This document shows positions 31,495 through 42,500 of a stretch of 64,000 nt of DNA, in pieces; the first letter of the stretch is position 1; each line of letters starts with the position of its first letter. The stretch spans positions 405,831 to 469,830 of the forward strand of contig JAMWFC010000012.1 in NCBI GenBank assembly GCA_027475525.1, given 5' to 3'. This stretch comes from Macrolepiota albuminosa (lineage: Eukaryota; Basidiomycota; Agaricomycetes; Agaricales; Agaricaceae). The notes below the pieces were generated by a model. That model had not been told where the DNA came from. It did not search any database and saw nothing but the letters and a program-made list of their open reading frames with translations. Both the position numbers and the translations under genes were made by a program.

Positions 31495-34400
31495 GCGTCA
31501 AATTCTGGGTGACTCCAAGGATGGTTTGAAGTTTCGAGAACTGTGGGGCGGCAAGTGGTTTCGTGAAGATGTCGGCTACGTTATCTTTTGTGTTAATGTA
31601 TCGTATTGTTATTTCGTTCGAGGCGACTCGTTCACGTAGGAAGTGGTATTTTATGTCGACGTGTTTGACTCGCTGGTGGAACATAGGATCCTCTGAGAGA
31701 TTTATCGCCGAGTTATTATCGCACAATAGAGTAGTTGCGGTTGCCGGCTTATGTCCTATCGCTGTTAGCAGCGCTCGGAGCCAAACACACTCTTGAGTAG
31801 CTTCGAAGGCGGCCATATACTCTGCCTCGCAGGAAGAGGCTGCGACTGTGCGTTGTTTGCGGGTTGACCACGATATTGCCCCAGAGCCTAGTGACCACGT
31901 GTAGCCGCCGACGCTCCTCCTAGTATCTAGGCAGTTAGCCCAGTCCGAGTCCGTGAACCCAAGGAGTTCCACTGGCTGTTTGCCGCCGAGCAAAAGTCTC
32001 AGTAATCGAGTGCCTTTGAGGTATCTGAGGGTTCGGATTGCTGCGTTCCAGTGTACTTGCGTGTAGCAGTCGAGGTATTGGGAGAGTTGCTGGACCGCGT
32101 ATTGTATGTCGGGGCGTGTTGAGATGGCTAACCACAGCAAACCTCCAACTAGTCGTCGATATGGGATCCGCGTAACCTTGTCTCGCTCTTCCCCTGAGAG
32201 CTTGGACAGATCAGCTCATCGAAGTTTCGTCCCTGGCTCTAGGGGGGTCAATACCGGGGTAGCGTCGGTTTGACCGAATTGTTGTACGAGTCTGTCAATC
32301 AGGATTGTCTGTGAGAGGTGGACTTGCTGTTTTTGTTGGTCCCAGTCGACAGCAATGCCCAGTATGTGCTTGGGAGTTCCTAGGTCGGCAATCGTCCAAG
32401 TGCTGGCCATTTCTCGTTTGAATTCCTCGTTTGCAGCCTTCGAGTCTGCGATCGCAAGGAAGTCATCTACATGCACTCCTACAATTACCGTACCTGTGTT
32501 GTTTTTCCTGTAATACACACATGCTTCGCAAGCTAGCCGCGTGAACCCCCATTTCTTCATGTTGCCGTCGAGCGTCTTGTTCCATACACATCCCGCTTGT
32601 TTCATACCATACAGGCCTTTCAGCAACTGACACACCCAGTCTTCCTTCCCAGACTCCTCGAATCCCTTTGGCTGCTCCATATATACCACTTCCTCTTCCG
32701 GTAGCACTCCGTTCAAGAAGGCGGTCTTCACATCGATTTGGTTTGCGTCCCATCCGAGGGAAGCGGCAAGGTGCAGGAGGATTCTCCAGGATTCGGCGCG
32801 TGCGGTCGGTGAGGTCGTGCGGGTATAGTCTCTACCATAAACTTGGTTGAAACCTTAGACAACGTGCCTGGTTTTGAACCTCGTTATCTGTCCTGTCTCA
32901 TCCCGTTTGATGGTGAACACTGGTCGTCCTTTCAAGATTCTGTGCCCTCGGGGTACATCTTCACGTGGGACTAACTTCCATACGCCCATCTCCTTTAGCG
33001 ACGTCAGTTCTTCCTGGTAGGATTGTACCCACTTTGGTCCGTCTGATGAGTTTTTCGCGTCTTCCCATGATCTCGGGGTTTCTGGGTCGGCTTCGGGGCT
33101 CAGGTCTGGTAGGTCCTCAATCGCGTTTAGCGCTGACAAGATCTGATCGAGATCAGGTTGTGGATCCACAGTGACGTCTGTTCCTCCAGCGTCTATAGGC
33201 TCCCTTTCATCTCTCCTGCGTTCCTGTCTCACCTCTCTGAGTCGGTCGCCTGCCTCCCTCGATTCCCTGACTGCTTTCTCTGTATGGGTCTCGGGTCGGT
33301 CCCCCGTACACATCTTCTCGGTTGGGATTGGGATTTGGGTGGATCGACGGACTTGGGGTTCCTGAGCAGGTTCATGTTGCGTGGGGATCGCTTCGAGGAT
33401 TGGGCCAGGGATAGCTGGAATGTTGTTGTCGTCGTCTTGTGGATGAGAGGTAGGGATATGTGAGGAGCTTTTGGCAATAGAGCTCATGCTGGGTGAGTCA
33501 TTAGCGGGTGCATTGGTTCCCGGGAGTGGTTTGGAGTCGTTCTGGCTCTCAATGAATCTGACATGATAGGAACTGTAGACTTTTCTTGCAGATCTGTCAT
33601 AACACCGATATGCCTTGGAGTTCGGATCATACCCGATAAGGACACATTCAATAGAACGTTCGTACACCTTGGGGTTATGGCGGTTTTGAATCAGGACGAA
33701 GACTCAACAACCAATTTCTCGGATGTAAGAGTAATTTGGTTTCCTCTCGTACCACAGCTCATCAGGAGTGACATCCTGTACTGCTGATGTTCTGGTTTTG
33801 CCATGTAAATGGGCTGCCGTGAGGTAGAATTCGTCCCAAAGACATGGCGGGCATCCTGCTGCCAGTCGCATGGTACGAGCCTTTCCAGTGAGTGTTCTAT
33901 GCATGTGTTCTACTCGGCCCATGTGGGCTGAAGTATAGGGAGCCCCGACTTCTAGTGTAATTCCTCTTTTTCGATACCATTCCTTGTGTTCAGTTCCATT
34001 GAGTTCGCCGTCATGACTGATGCATAGTATTTTCAACTGCAGCCCTGTTTCATTTTCTCTTGCAAGAACCCACGCTTTCAGCTCCTCAAATCCATCATCC
34101 TTAGCTTTCAGTGGGATTGACCATGGTTTATTGGTATAGTCATCGACGATATTCATGATATACCTATTTCCTGTTCGTGACATTACAGCTGATGGCCCTG
34201 TCAGATCTACCCAGACCTTCCCAAGCTTCGCTCTCGCTCGGTGGCCCTCACCTTCCTCCCTTTCCTTTGGGACCGGTGTGCGTGTCTGTTTCCCAAGGAT
34301 ACAGTGATCACATTTCGGCGGCTTGGAAGGAAAGGAGGTTGGCATACCTGTGATCATGCCTGCCTGTGCCATCTGGATGATGGTTTGGTAGTTGGCGTGT

Positions 34401-36073
34401 CCAAGTCTTCGGTGCCAGGTATTTATGTCGGGAGAGGTGTATACTGCGAGAGCATGCTCACTGATCATGTCGAGCGCATATAGATTTCGCTTTGGGATTA
34501 GGGTGCCGGTGGCAATTGGGGAGCCATTGCTGTTTCTCAAGGTTGCTCCAGAGTCGTCAAAGGATGTGGTGAGTCCAAGTTGTTTAGCTATCGTGCTGAT
34601 GGATAAGAGGCGCACAGCTGATTTGGGTACGTGCAGTGCATTTGTGAGTTCTAGGGTCATGCTTTCAGAGATTCGCAACCGAATGGTGCCGATTCCAGTT
34701 GCCATAATCGAAGATCCTCCCACGCCATGGATCGGTTTGTTAGTTATTGGTCTTATGCTCACGAAGTCGTTGATATCTGGGGAAATGTGTACAGTAGCGC
34801 CTGAGTCCAGAAAGAATTGATCTGTTGGTTTTTCGTCGCAGGACAATGCTGTCGCATCGAGGAGTTCGTGCTTGATCTCAATCTGGTGTATGTCTGTTCC
34901 AAGCTCCTCCTCAAGCGTGATCCATGCATCAATTTCCAGCCCTTCCACTTCAGTGAGGGAGCCCCCCGGGATACTGTCTGAGACCAAGCCTGCAAACTCA
35001 GCCTTTGATGAGGCTGTGACCTTTGTGGACTGAGTAGCCAGGTATGCCGCGATCGTATCTGAATCACCCTCCAGGGTAAACGCGCTCCCACCTGCCGGTG
35101 TGAAGGTGATCTTCGATGTCTTCTTCTTGTCTTTCTCCTTCCTTTGTGCATCGTAATATGCCAGGCGAGCCTTCTTAGACTCCTCAGCCGTCTTGCCTTC
35201 CATGGCACCCCCTTCAAGGATACACCATGGTGCAGTGTGCCCCGTGTAGACGTGCACAGGACATTTGCGATTCTTGCAGGTGGAGCAGGTGAGGTTGCTC
35301 TATCGAGGCTTAGCAACAAATGCAGTCGGAGTCGTGTCAGGAGGAGTGGACTTGTCAGCTTCGAGCAAGGTTTGTTCCCCTTCTAAAAATCGCCGGATTT
35401 CTGTCGGGCCATACTTGGTGGTGTCTCCAGCCTGGCCCAGGTCACGAGAGATGATGGACCTGATATGGGAAAATGACTTCTCTGATAGGGCAGACAGTAC
35501 TGCGATCGACTTCAAAAAATCCTTCGTCACCTCCCCAGCATCGAAAGCGTGATCTATCTTCTCAAAAATAGTGTCCACCGTCCTTGTCAGTGGCTCTGCC
35601 AGTGAGCACTTCGCGGTGAGGGCCTCCTGGAGCAAGCAAACCTGCTTGACTGGTACGGCGCCACCGTGGCGCTCCTTCAAATAGGCCCAGAGTGCCACGG
35701 GGTCTTCCTCCTCAGTGCAGAGTTTCTGCTCAGCAGGGGAGATGGCGCGTTTGATGTAGGAGCACGTCAGTCGTCGGTTGGAGGTCCATGCTCGATGTGC
35801 GCGTGGTTCATACGAGGGGTTGGGGGGAGGGGGGGGGTCGAAGACATAGTCCCATAACTGGACCATAGGCAGTTTGAGCTTCATAGTGTACGCCCAATCA
35901 GTGTATTTCCCATCATCCTTGTCGAGGATGTGTCCAGACCATGCCGACATGATCTTTCCAACCGGCAAAATGCTTGGGTTGGCCGAGTTGTCGATGAGTC
36001 GCAATTCAGCGATCCTGGTAGCAGTTAGAGGTGCCGGCGAGTCGGTAGAAGTATTTCCAGTTGCTGGGGCCAT
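31495..36073 (-). pseudogene. Copia2 gag-pol, one frame with four stops
   Basis: A single reading frame runs from 36073 to the Gypsy junction. It has gag (36073-35300), a Cys/His knuckle (CSTCKNRKC...GHTAPWC near 35250), protease (LDSGATVHISP near 34800), integrase His/Cys segment (WHRRLGHANY, CDHCILGKQTRTPV) and catalytic Asp/Glu segments, RT with VHVDDFLAI near 32470, and RNase H (WSTRKQRTVAASSCEAEYMA near 31840). Stops at 35300 (TAG), 33704 (TGA), 32855 (TAA) and 32216 (TGA) interrupt it. Each can be reached by one C-to-T or G-to-A change. It has no frameshifts. The end of the frame now reads into the Gypsy LTR at 31494; the original last codons are at 17825-17861. Confidence 0.93.
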
Positions 36074-36234
36074 GGTGATAATTTTCAGTAAGAGAACAAG
36101 GGGGCCTTAGGGGTTGCGATCTTTCGCGTAGATAAAGCTTCCAAATCAGGCAGTCGGCCTGGCACAGACAATAAAGCAGGTCGTCGCTTTGCAAGTGTCT
36201 CGTACTTCAAGTACAGTAGCAACAGCCCATAACC

Positions 36235-36567
36235 TGTTAAGAAGTAGGACACAGTTACGATACTAGTTAGCCACTAGTAGACACAGAGTAAATCAATCGT
36301 CCTCAATCTCTGTATAAGCGATTGCATTCATACCTAGTAGACACAGAGTAAATCAATCGTCTACGGTATGCGTAAGTAAATGTCCGTTTGTAATAGTCCA
36401 GTTGTTACGTACCCTCAATCTCTGTATAAGCGATTGAGGGTATCTACTGTCGTAGTCGAATATATAAGTGATGGAAGACAAAGAGACCTGACCCTGAGCT
36501 GTCTTTGTTCTTTGCCGACGCAGGTCTGTGCTCGCGGTGTATTGGCCGTCTTTCAACACTCCTAACA
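36235..36567 (-). repeat. Copia2 5' LTR
   Basis: 333 bp, identical to the LTR at 17492. The PBS follows on its left side (36225-36234). Confidence 0.96.
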
Positions 36568-36713
36568 CATGGGAAATGCTCTGGAGTTCTCCAGAGTTCT
36601 GGAAAAGGAAATTGTGACTGGCAGGGCATGGAAAATGCTCTGAAGTTCTCCAGAGCTCTGGAAAAGGAAATCATGACCAGAAAAGGATTGAGGAGAAGTC
36701 CCCTGACAGACAT

Positions 36714-37140
36714 ACACAGATGCAACCCACATGCGACAACACAACCACACTAAACATCAAACTAGCACCTGCACCCACAAATGACAGCATTGATCACAAT
36801 CAAATACTTGCTGCAATATCTCAACTAGGCAACATCAAGCCCCTGCCACTGCTTGCAGAAGAGCTGAGAATGTGGCAAGAAGCAAAGAGAAACAAACATG
36901 GAGAAGCAATGAGGTACAAGGTGCACCTTGTGTTCAAGGAATATGAACAAATTTATGGCAGAGACTGACAAAACCACCTCACTGACAGCACACATGGAAT
37001 TGTGGCAGATACTGTTGCACATAGTGGCGGTAGAAGGCTGGAATGTGATCCAGATCAACATGAAGACTGCGTTCCTGTATGAAATTCTTCCCAAAGGTGA
37101 AATGCAGTACATGGAACAACCTAAGAGGTTCAAAGAACTA
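36714..37140 (+). pseudogene. Copia A1 RT, N-terminal piece
   Basis: Continues A1 after the C3/Copia2/Gypsy insertions. The segment at 37030-37135 encodes a recognisable Copia RT stretch (IQINMKTAFLYEILP, then MEQPKRFKE). It stops at the SINE-like insert at 37141. Confidence 0.85.
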
Positions 37141-37987
37141 GGGGGAGGTGCGATGGAGTAGTGGTCTCCATTGCGTGTCTGCAATTGCACCCCAGCAGAC
37201 ACTGACAAGAGGGAAAAAATGAGTTTGCACCATGAATGACCATTCAAACCCCCAAGGTTGCAAAATCCACTCTCCCTTATTGGCACATCTTCACTTCTCC
37301 ACTACCAATAATCTGTGTCCCTATCTTCACAACCACAGATCCCCCAAATCATCGACATTGATTTTTGTCAGCTGACATGCATCCCATACAAATCTATTAT
37401 TTCATCAAGACAAGTGGTATTCCTGCCTCTGCACGCAATTGGCTCCCATGATGGGGCCTTGCCTACCCCCAGTTATCCAGGTCCTATGGCCAGGGACCTT
37501 GTCCACCCCTGGTAAATAGAAAGAGCCAGAACCCAGCTCTGAATCACTGCACCATAGACCAGTGCCAGAGTAAGTCTCAGCCAGAACAGAAGAAAAAATG
37601 GATGATGAAGCAGAGGACTCATGACAATGGAATTGGGCTGCATCTGATTTAACCCACATACATCAACTGATCACTCCGTCAATACTAGCAGGAGCTCACA
37701 CACCATGGGAGGTCACAGCATCCCATGTCCACACATCACTGGTCCTGAATTTACCCTATCTTGAACCTGTACTAACCCTAACCTTATCTTTGATTTACTG
37801 CGACATGAACCTGCTACTTTACATGCTAAACACAAATCTATACAAGGAAAGTTCTACTTCACAAAAATACATATATCAATATCAACAGCACTGCTCCCTG
37901 TACATGGTACTGTACATCTGGCCTATCAGCCTGCCTCTTAGCTCTGTATTGTAGCTTGCTGGCATTAAATAGAAATTATCATCATCA
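37141..37987 (+). mobile_element. SINE-like retroposon insert
   Basis: An 847-bp noncoding insert in A1, bounded by an 11-bp duplication TCAAAGAAC(T/C)A (37130-37140 and 37988-37998, one mismatch). The head is GGGGGAGGTGCGATGG followed by AGTAGTGGTC, close to a Pol III A box. The tail is a short ATC repeat. Long target duplication, no ORF, possible tRNA-like head and simple-repeat tail together suggest a SINE or other LINE-mobilised RNA. No good B box was found, and 847 bp is long for a SINE. Confidence 0.6.
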
Positions 37988-38018
37988 TCAAAGAACCAGA
38001 GAAGGAAGATTGGATATA

Positions 38019-38231
38019 CACTGGCTCAAAAAACTGCCCCAATGTTTGGCCTTTTTGGAAAGATTCACATGGTGTGCAACAATTACATAAGCAAGAAATC
38101 ATAGAAATTCACATGACATACACCTACATCTTGGCTTCATAATGACATATAAATCATGTGATTTGAATAAGAACTTGCCAATTAGTAAATTGAACAAGAT
38201 ATTCAATCATTGGGGCAGTTTTTTGACTCAC
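38019..38231 (+). repeat. Tc1/mariner left terminal inverted repeat
   Basis: Pairs with 45868-46080. Its outer end (CACTGGCTCAAAA) recurs inverted at its inner end (38208-38231), so each repeat can fold on itself. Confidence 0.85.
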
Positions 38232-39039
38232 TTTAATTTTTATATTTTCTCAATACTTTTCAGCAGTAGAATGGAAACACCTTGTGAGAAGTATAAACAA
38301 TGTCATGTGACCTTGTCTGTACTAATTTGACATGTTTAACTTCAATCAATCATTTTCTTGATACTCTACCACTATCATGCAACCTGTTTCTGCTGCCAAT
38401 TGCTCTTCTGTTGCTTCTCTCCTTAATGAGGAGTATTCTCAGCATCAAATCCAAGCAAAAACTGGCCTGGGAAAGGGCACTGTGGGGAGGATCAGCAAAG
38501 AGCTGAAGAGCAACAAAGAGAATCATCCTGGAGGTCATCCTTCCAAGCTTATAGCACGTAACAAACAGTCTATTATTTGTCAAATTACTACTGGGAAGCT
38601 GGATAATGCTGTTTAAGCTACACAGTTCATTAATTCTGTCATCTCCAGTCTTATCAATCCTCAGACAGTTAGAAATGCATTGAAGGAGGCAGGCTTTTGC
38701 TCAGCAACAAAGAAGAAAGTTCCTATGCTCAAAGCTGCTCATTATACAAACTGGCTTAAATTTACTCAGTATTATGAAAACTGGACAGTGCAGGATTGGA
38801 AAAGAGTTTTGTGGAGTGATGAAATAAAGATTAATTGGATTGGATCAGATAGGAAGGTATATGTGTGGAAAATTTCAGGAGAATCACTATCTGACTGCAC
38901 CATTACACCAACTGTCAAGCATGGAGGAAGAAACAATTTAATGGTATGGGGCTGTATAGGTTGGAATGGAGTAGAGAAGCTCATAGAGATTCAGAGGAAG
39001 ATGGATGCTGCACAGTATTGTGAGATTTTGGATGAGAAC

Positions 39040-39409
39040 TGTTGGACTAATTCCTATTGGTCACCGCATCCGACCAGTCACGTGACTATTGCCACCTCAT
39101 TCGTTGTTTGGCTTCTATGCGGCCTCAGTTGTCTTCATCATTAACGACACGACACTGAGGCTGTAAGTTGGACACTTATTCGTTGGCAATGGCATATACT
39201 AATTATTACATTATCGTATAGTTTCCTCTTTATTCGTATCTAACAGGTACAATAAAAATTAGTTGTCTTCATCATTAACGACACGACACTGAGGCTTTTC
39301 CTCTTTATTCGTATCTAACAGGTACAATAAAAATTAGTTGTCTTCATCATTAACGACACGACACTGAGGCTTTTCCTCTTTATTCGTATCTAACAGACCC
39401 GGGACTACA
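39040..39409 (+). repeat. Copia3 5' LTR
   Basis: 370 bp. Contains a natural 75-bp tandem repeat (two to three units of CCTCTTTATTCGTATCTAACAG) found in both LTRs, and a stem CCTCAGT/ACTGAGG at 39123-39160. Confidence 0.97.
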
Positions 39410-39420
39410 GGTTATGGGCC
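39410..39420 (+). promoter_or_regulatory. Copia3 primer-binding site
   Basis: GGTTATGGGCC directly after the LTR, as in the other Copia elements here. Confidence 0.8.
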
Positions 39421-39531
39421 TTTTTATAAGCCCGGCTTGATCTTGGAGCAACTCATTGTCCTGATAACTTATCGGGCGCCCGTGGCTGCCTCCACGCGGT
39501 GCTGGCAATCCTCTTTCTTTATCATCATACC

Positions 39532-42500
39532 ATGTCCAATCACGCTTTAGATGAGAGAGATGTTTTACGCAATCCTCGGGAGGGTGAAGACGCGACGACG
39601 TTTCCTCCACCAGGATCCTTACGCAATATGCGGACCCACAAACCGCCGATTCCGGGAGCTTCCAACCCACGACGTCCACATACTTCTTTTCATGCTTTAA
39701 ATTCTTATGATACGCCGCCGACTTTTCAAAATAATAGAACCTATAATTTTCAGTCTACACATCGTGCTGTTGTACCACCTTCACCTTCACCGCATATACC
39801 CATTGATGTTCATGCTCCGGCACCTCGTCGGCCTCCTTTTCCTCCACCTTCTGTACATACTTATCATTCAGAATCTGATCCTGCTTCTCGACCGAACTCT
39901 GTTTACTCTCAACCTTCTGGTCCTCGCTCAGTTCCGATTTCTCCAGTGCTTTCCCGTCCACCATCTATTCATGCTTTTCGGGCGAATTCTGTTTGTCCGG
40001 AAGACCTTTGTCCGGTTCCTCAGTCACGTACCAATTCTTCTGTACCAATTCCACCTATCCAAGTTGATCATATTGAACCCCAACCTTTGCCTCAAAACCA
40101 ATTTCATACTTTTCCTGCCTTTTCTGATGTCTCCTCTGATCGTCCTTCTTCTGTTTCCTCTAGACCTCCTGTCGCAGAACAACCCCATTTTCCTCCTCCG
40201 AATATTGATCATATTCCTCCTCGTTTTCAACACTATACGAATACTCGTCCTTTCCATGAGCTTAATACCGCCAATGTTACTCGTCATAATCTCCCTGCTT
40301 CCCCGGTACTCCGTAATGTTCCTCCTCCTCATCATCTCTTTATGAATCGTGATAGGTTGCCAAACCAATTTCCTTTACAATCACGTACCCCTCGTTCTGC
40401 TGATATGACTTTTTCCGATATTAAACTACCTTCGTTAGCTACAGTTCCCCTGCTTCGATTGTCTGTGGAATGGGTTTCTTGGGAATCGGCGGTAACGCGG
40501 ATTATCACCAGCATAGGTTTGCGCGGCCATATCTGTAGGATCCCTAACGTTGGGGATCTTCGAGATCCTACGAGTCCTGTGGCACTTCCTCCACATTACG
40601 ATTTCGATTCCACACCTGAGGAGACCGATGCTTTCCGAATTTTCTGGCAAAATGATGATATTGTCGAACATGTCATTGTTGGGAAATTATCCCAGGAAAT
40701 ACAGGATTCTCTACCTCCCAAACGGGGTGGACCATACGATTTACCCATTCGTCCTGCTCGCGAACTCCTTGCCTTTTTACGTGAACGTTTCGGAATTGGT
40801 AGCGCCTCGGTAGCAGAATTCACCAAGTCCAAAGTTTTTGCGTTAACGGCATCTCCGAACACTGTCCCTGCCTATGTCCAAGCATGGCGATCAGCAGTAC
40901 ATCAATTGAATGGCACGGCTTGGGATTTCACTCCTTGGCAACGGATCCAAAAGTTTGTCGACGGTTTGCCTAACGGGGATCGTTGGTCTGTGTTGAAAGA
41001 AGAGGTTCGGCTTTCTTGGGAAAATGCTGGCCCAAACGGAACATATCATTTCGCTCAACTGGCAACTCGGGTAATGAACATGGATGCCGAACGTCGTCAA
41101 CTCGCGATGGCTTCTCGATCTCGCCCCAACCAAACTTCGACTCAATCTTCTGTTCCCCTCAATGTCAATCCTTCTTCAACAAATACTTCGAATACCAATA
41201 TTACCACGACAGATTCGACTACTGCTCGACCACGTATTATTTGCTCAAATTGCAACATGTACGGTCATTCTATAGAGTCGTGTTGGTCCAAGGGTGGTGG
41301 AATGGAGAATAGTCGGGATCCTACGCGCCTGCGTCCTAAAGCTAATGTAGCTACCTCGGACACACAACCCGTACCTACTCCGTTACCCTTTATCGACGAG
41401 GTTGACGAGCAAGACATCTCTGCTGCTAATGACTCCAACAATGATATTGATTTGTCTGCTTATGTATCTTGTGATTCGAACTGTCTCTCGTCTCCATACA
41501 AGGCCTTTCTACAATCCGTCTCTCCGACAGCGCTTGCGTCCATTTCATCTCGTTTCAATTCCATCCTCGATTCTGGATGTACGACGCACATCCTTCGTGA
41601 TCGTTCCCTTTTTTGGACGTATAATGTTGATCTCGCTGTCCCTGTGGGAACTGCGAATTGTGGGACCCTTAATACACTGGCGCGGGGACAAGCTCGTTTT
41701 CGAACCCATCTGAATGGCAAGAATATCATTATAACATTGGAGGACTGTCTTCATGCACCAGATGTGCCGATTAATTTGCTTTCTGTTGGGTCCATGGTAG
41801 AACATGACTTAAAGCTAATTTTTGAGAAAGGTTCTACATCAATTTTTTTCCCGTCATCAATTTCATCCCTTCAAGGAAGCTCCATCACGGCATCGGTCTA
41901 CAACCGCCTTTCCTTTTTATTCTGCGATTTCGTTCTTCCCACGTCTCAATCAATATCTCCACTACTTGCTTTGCCGGCTTTGATTTCGAGTTCATTTCCT
42001 CATCTTGAAGTTACGCCGGGCCTATGGCATGCTCGACTAGGTCATCCAGGTCATGACATGACGAAGGCGATTCTAACGAAGAACTACGCATCTGGGGTTG
42101 AATATGATGGTTCTTTCAACGATGACATATGTATACCATGCATCCTTGGCAAGCGTCCTGCTAGACCTTTTGATCATCACAACCACCGTGCTACCGCGGT
42201 TTGCGAGCTCTTACATATGGATTCGTGCGGTCCTTTTCCGATATCATTCTCTAATGGTCGTGCTAACCACTTCCATTCAATACTTGATGACTGCTCGAAC
42301 TTTGGGAGCACAGTTTTGTTGTCATCTCGCAATCAAGCTGTCTCACATTTCAAACGTGTTGAGGCATCCTGGGAACTAAAGTCCGGAAATCGTGTCCGTT
42401 CGGTATGTTCCGACAATGCGAAAGAATTTGTTTCCGGAGAATTACATGATTATTTAACCTCTCGGGGAATTACTCATCAAACGACCGCGCCTTACGCACA

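Larger units (their letters stand above)
17492..36567 (-). mobile_element. Copia2, full length, split by the Gypsy element
   Basis: Identical 333-bp LTRs (17492-17824 and 36235-36567) with TGTTA...TAACA ends and perfect 5-bp duplication catgg (17487-17491, 36568-36572). About 5.4 kb without the Gypsy. It is transcribed leftwards. The PBS (GGTTATGGGC on the minus strand) is at 36225-36234 and the polypurine tract GGTGAGGAGGAG at about 17827-17838. The Gypsy inserted in the last codons of its gene. Confidence 0.96.
17327..36708 (-). mobile_element. Reversed, shortened solo LTR C3, split by Copia2
   Basis: In + orientation it begins TGTAAGGGCAAC (reverse of the LTR C end) and ends AGTCCCCTGACA (reverse of the LTR C start). 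Pieces 17327-17491 and 36573-36708 make 301 bp, so about 200 bp are missing against the 499-bp copies. Duplications gacat (17322-17326 and 36709-36713) are perfect. Copia2 inserted within it with its own duplication catgg. Confidence 0.87.

Noticed and set aside
37766..37785. Telomere-like CTAACCCTAACC
   Set aside because: Only two units inside the SINE-like insert; not an array.
39222..39400. 75-bp tandem repeat in the Copia3 LTR as an assembly duplication
   Set aside because: Period is 75, and it is present identically in both LTRs.
39707..40345. 212-codon open frame overlapping Copia3 gag
   Set aside because: Shadow in another frame of a Pro/Ser-rich gag; Leu/Phe-rich without domain features.
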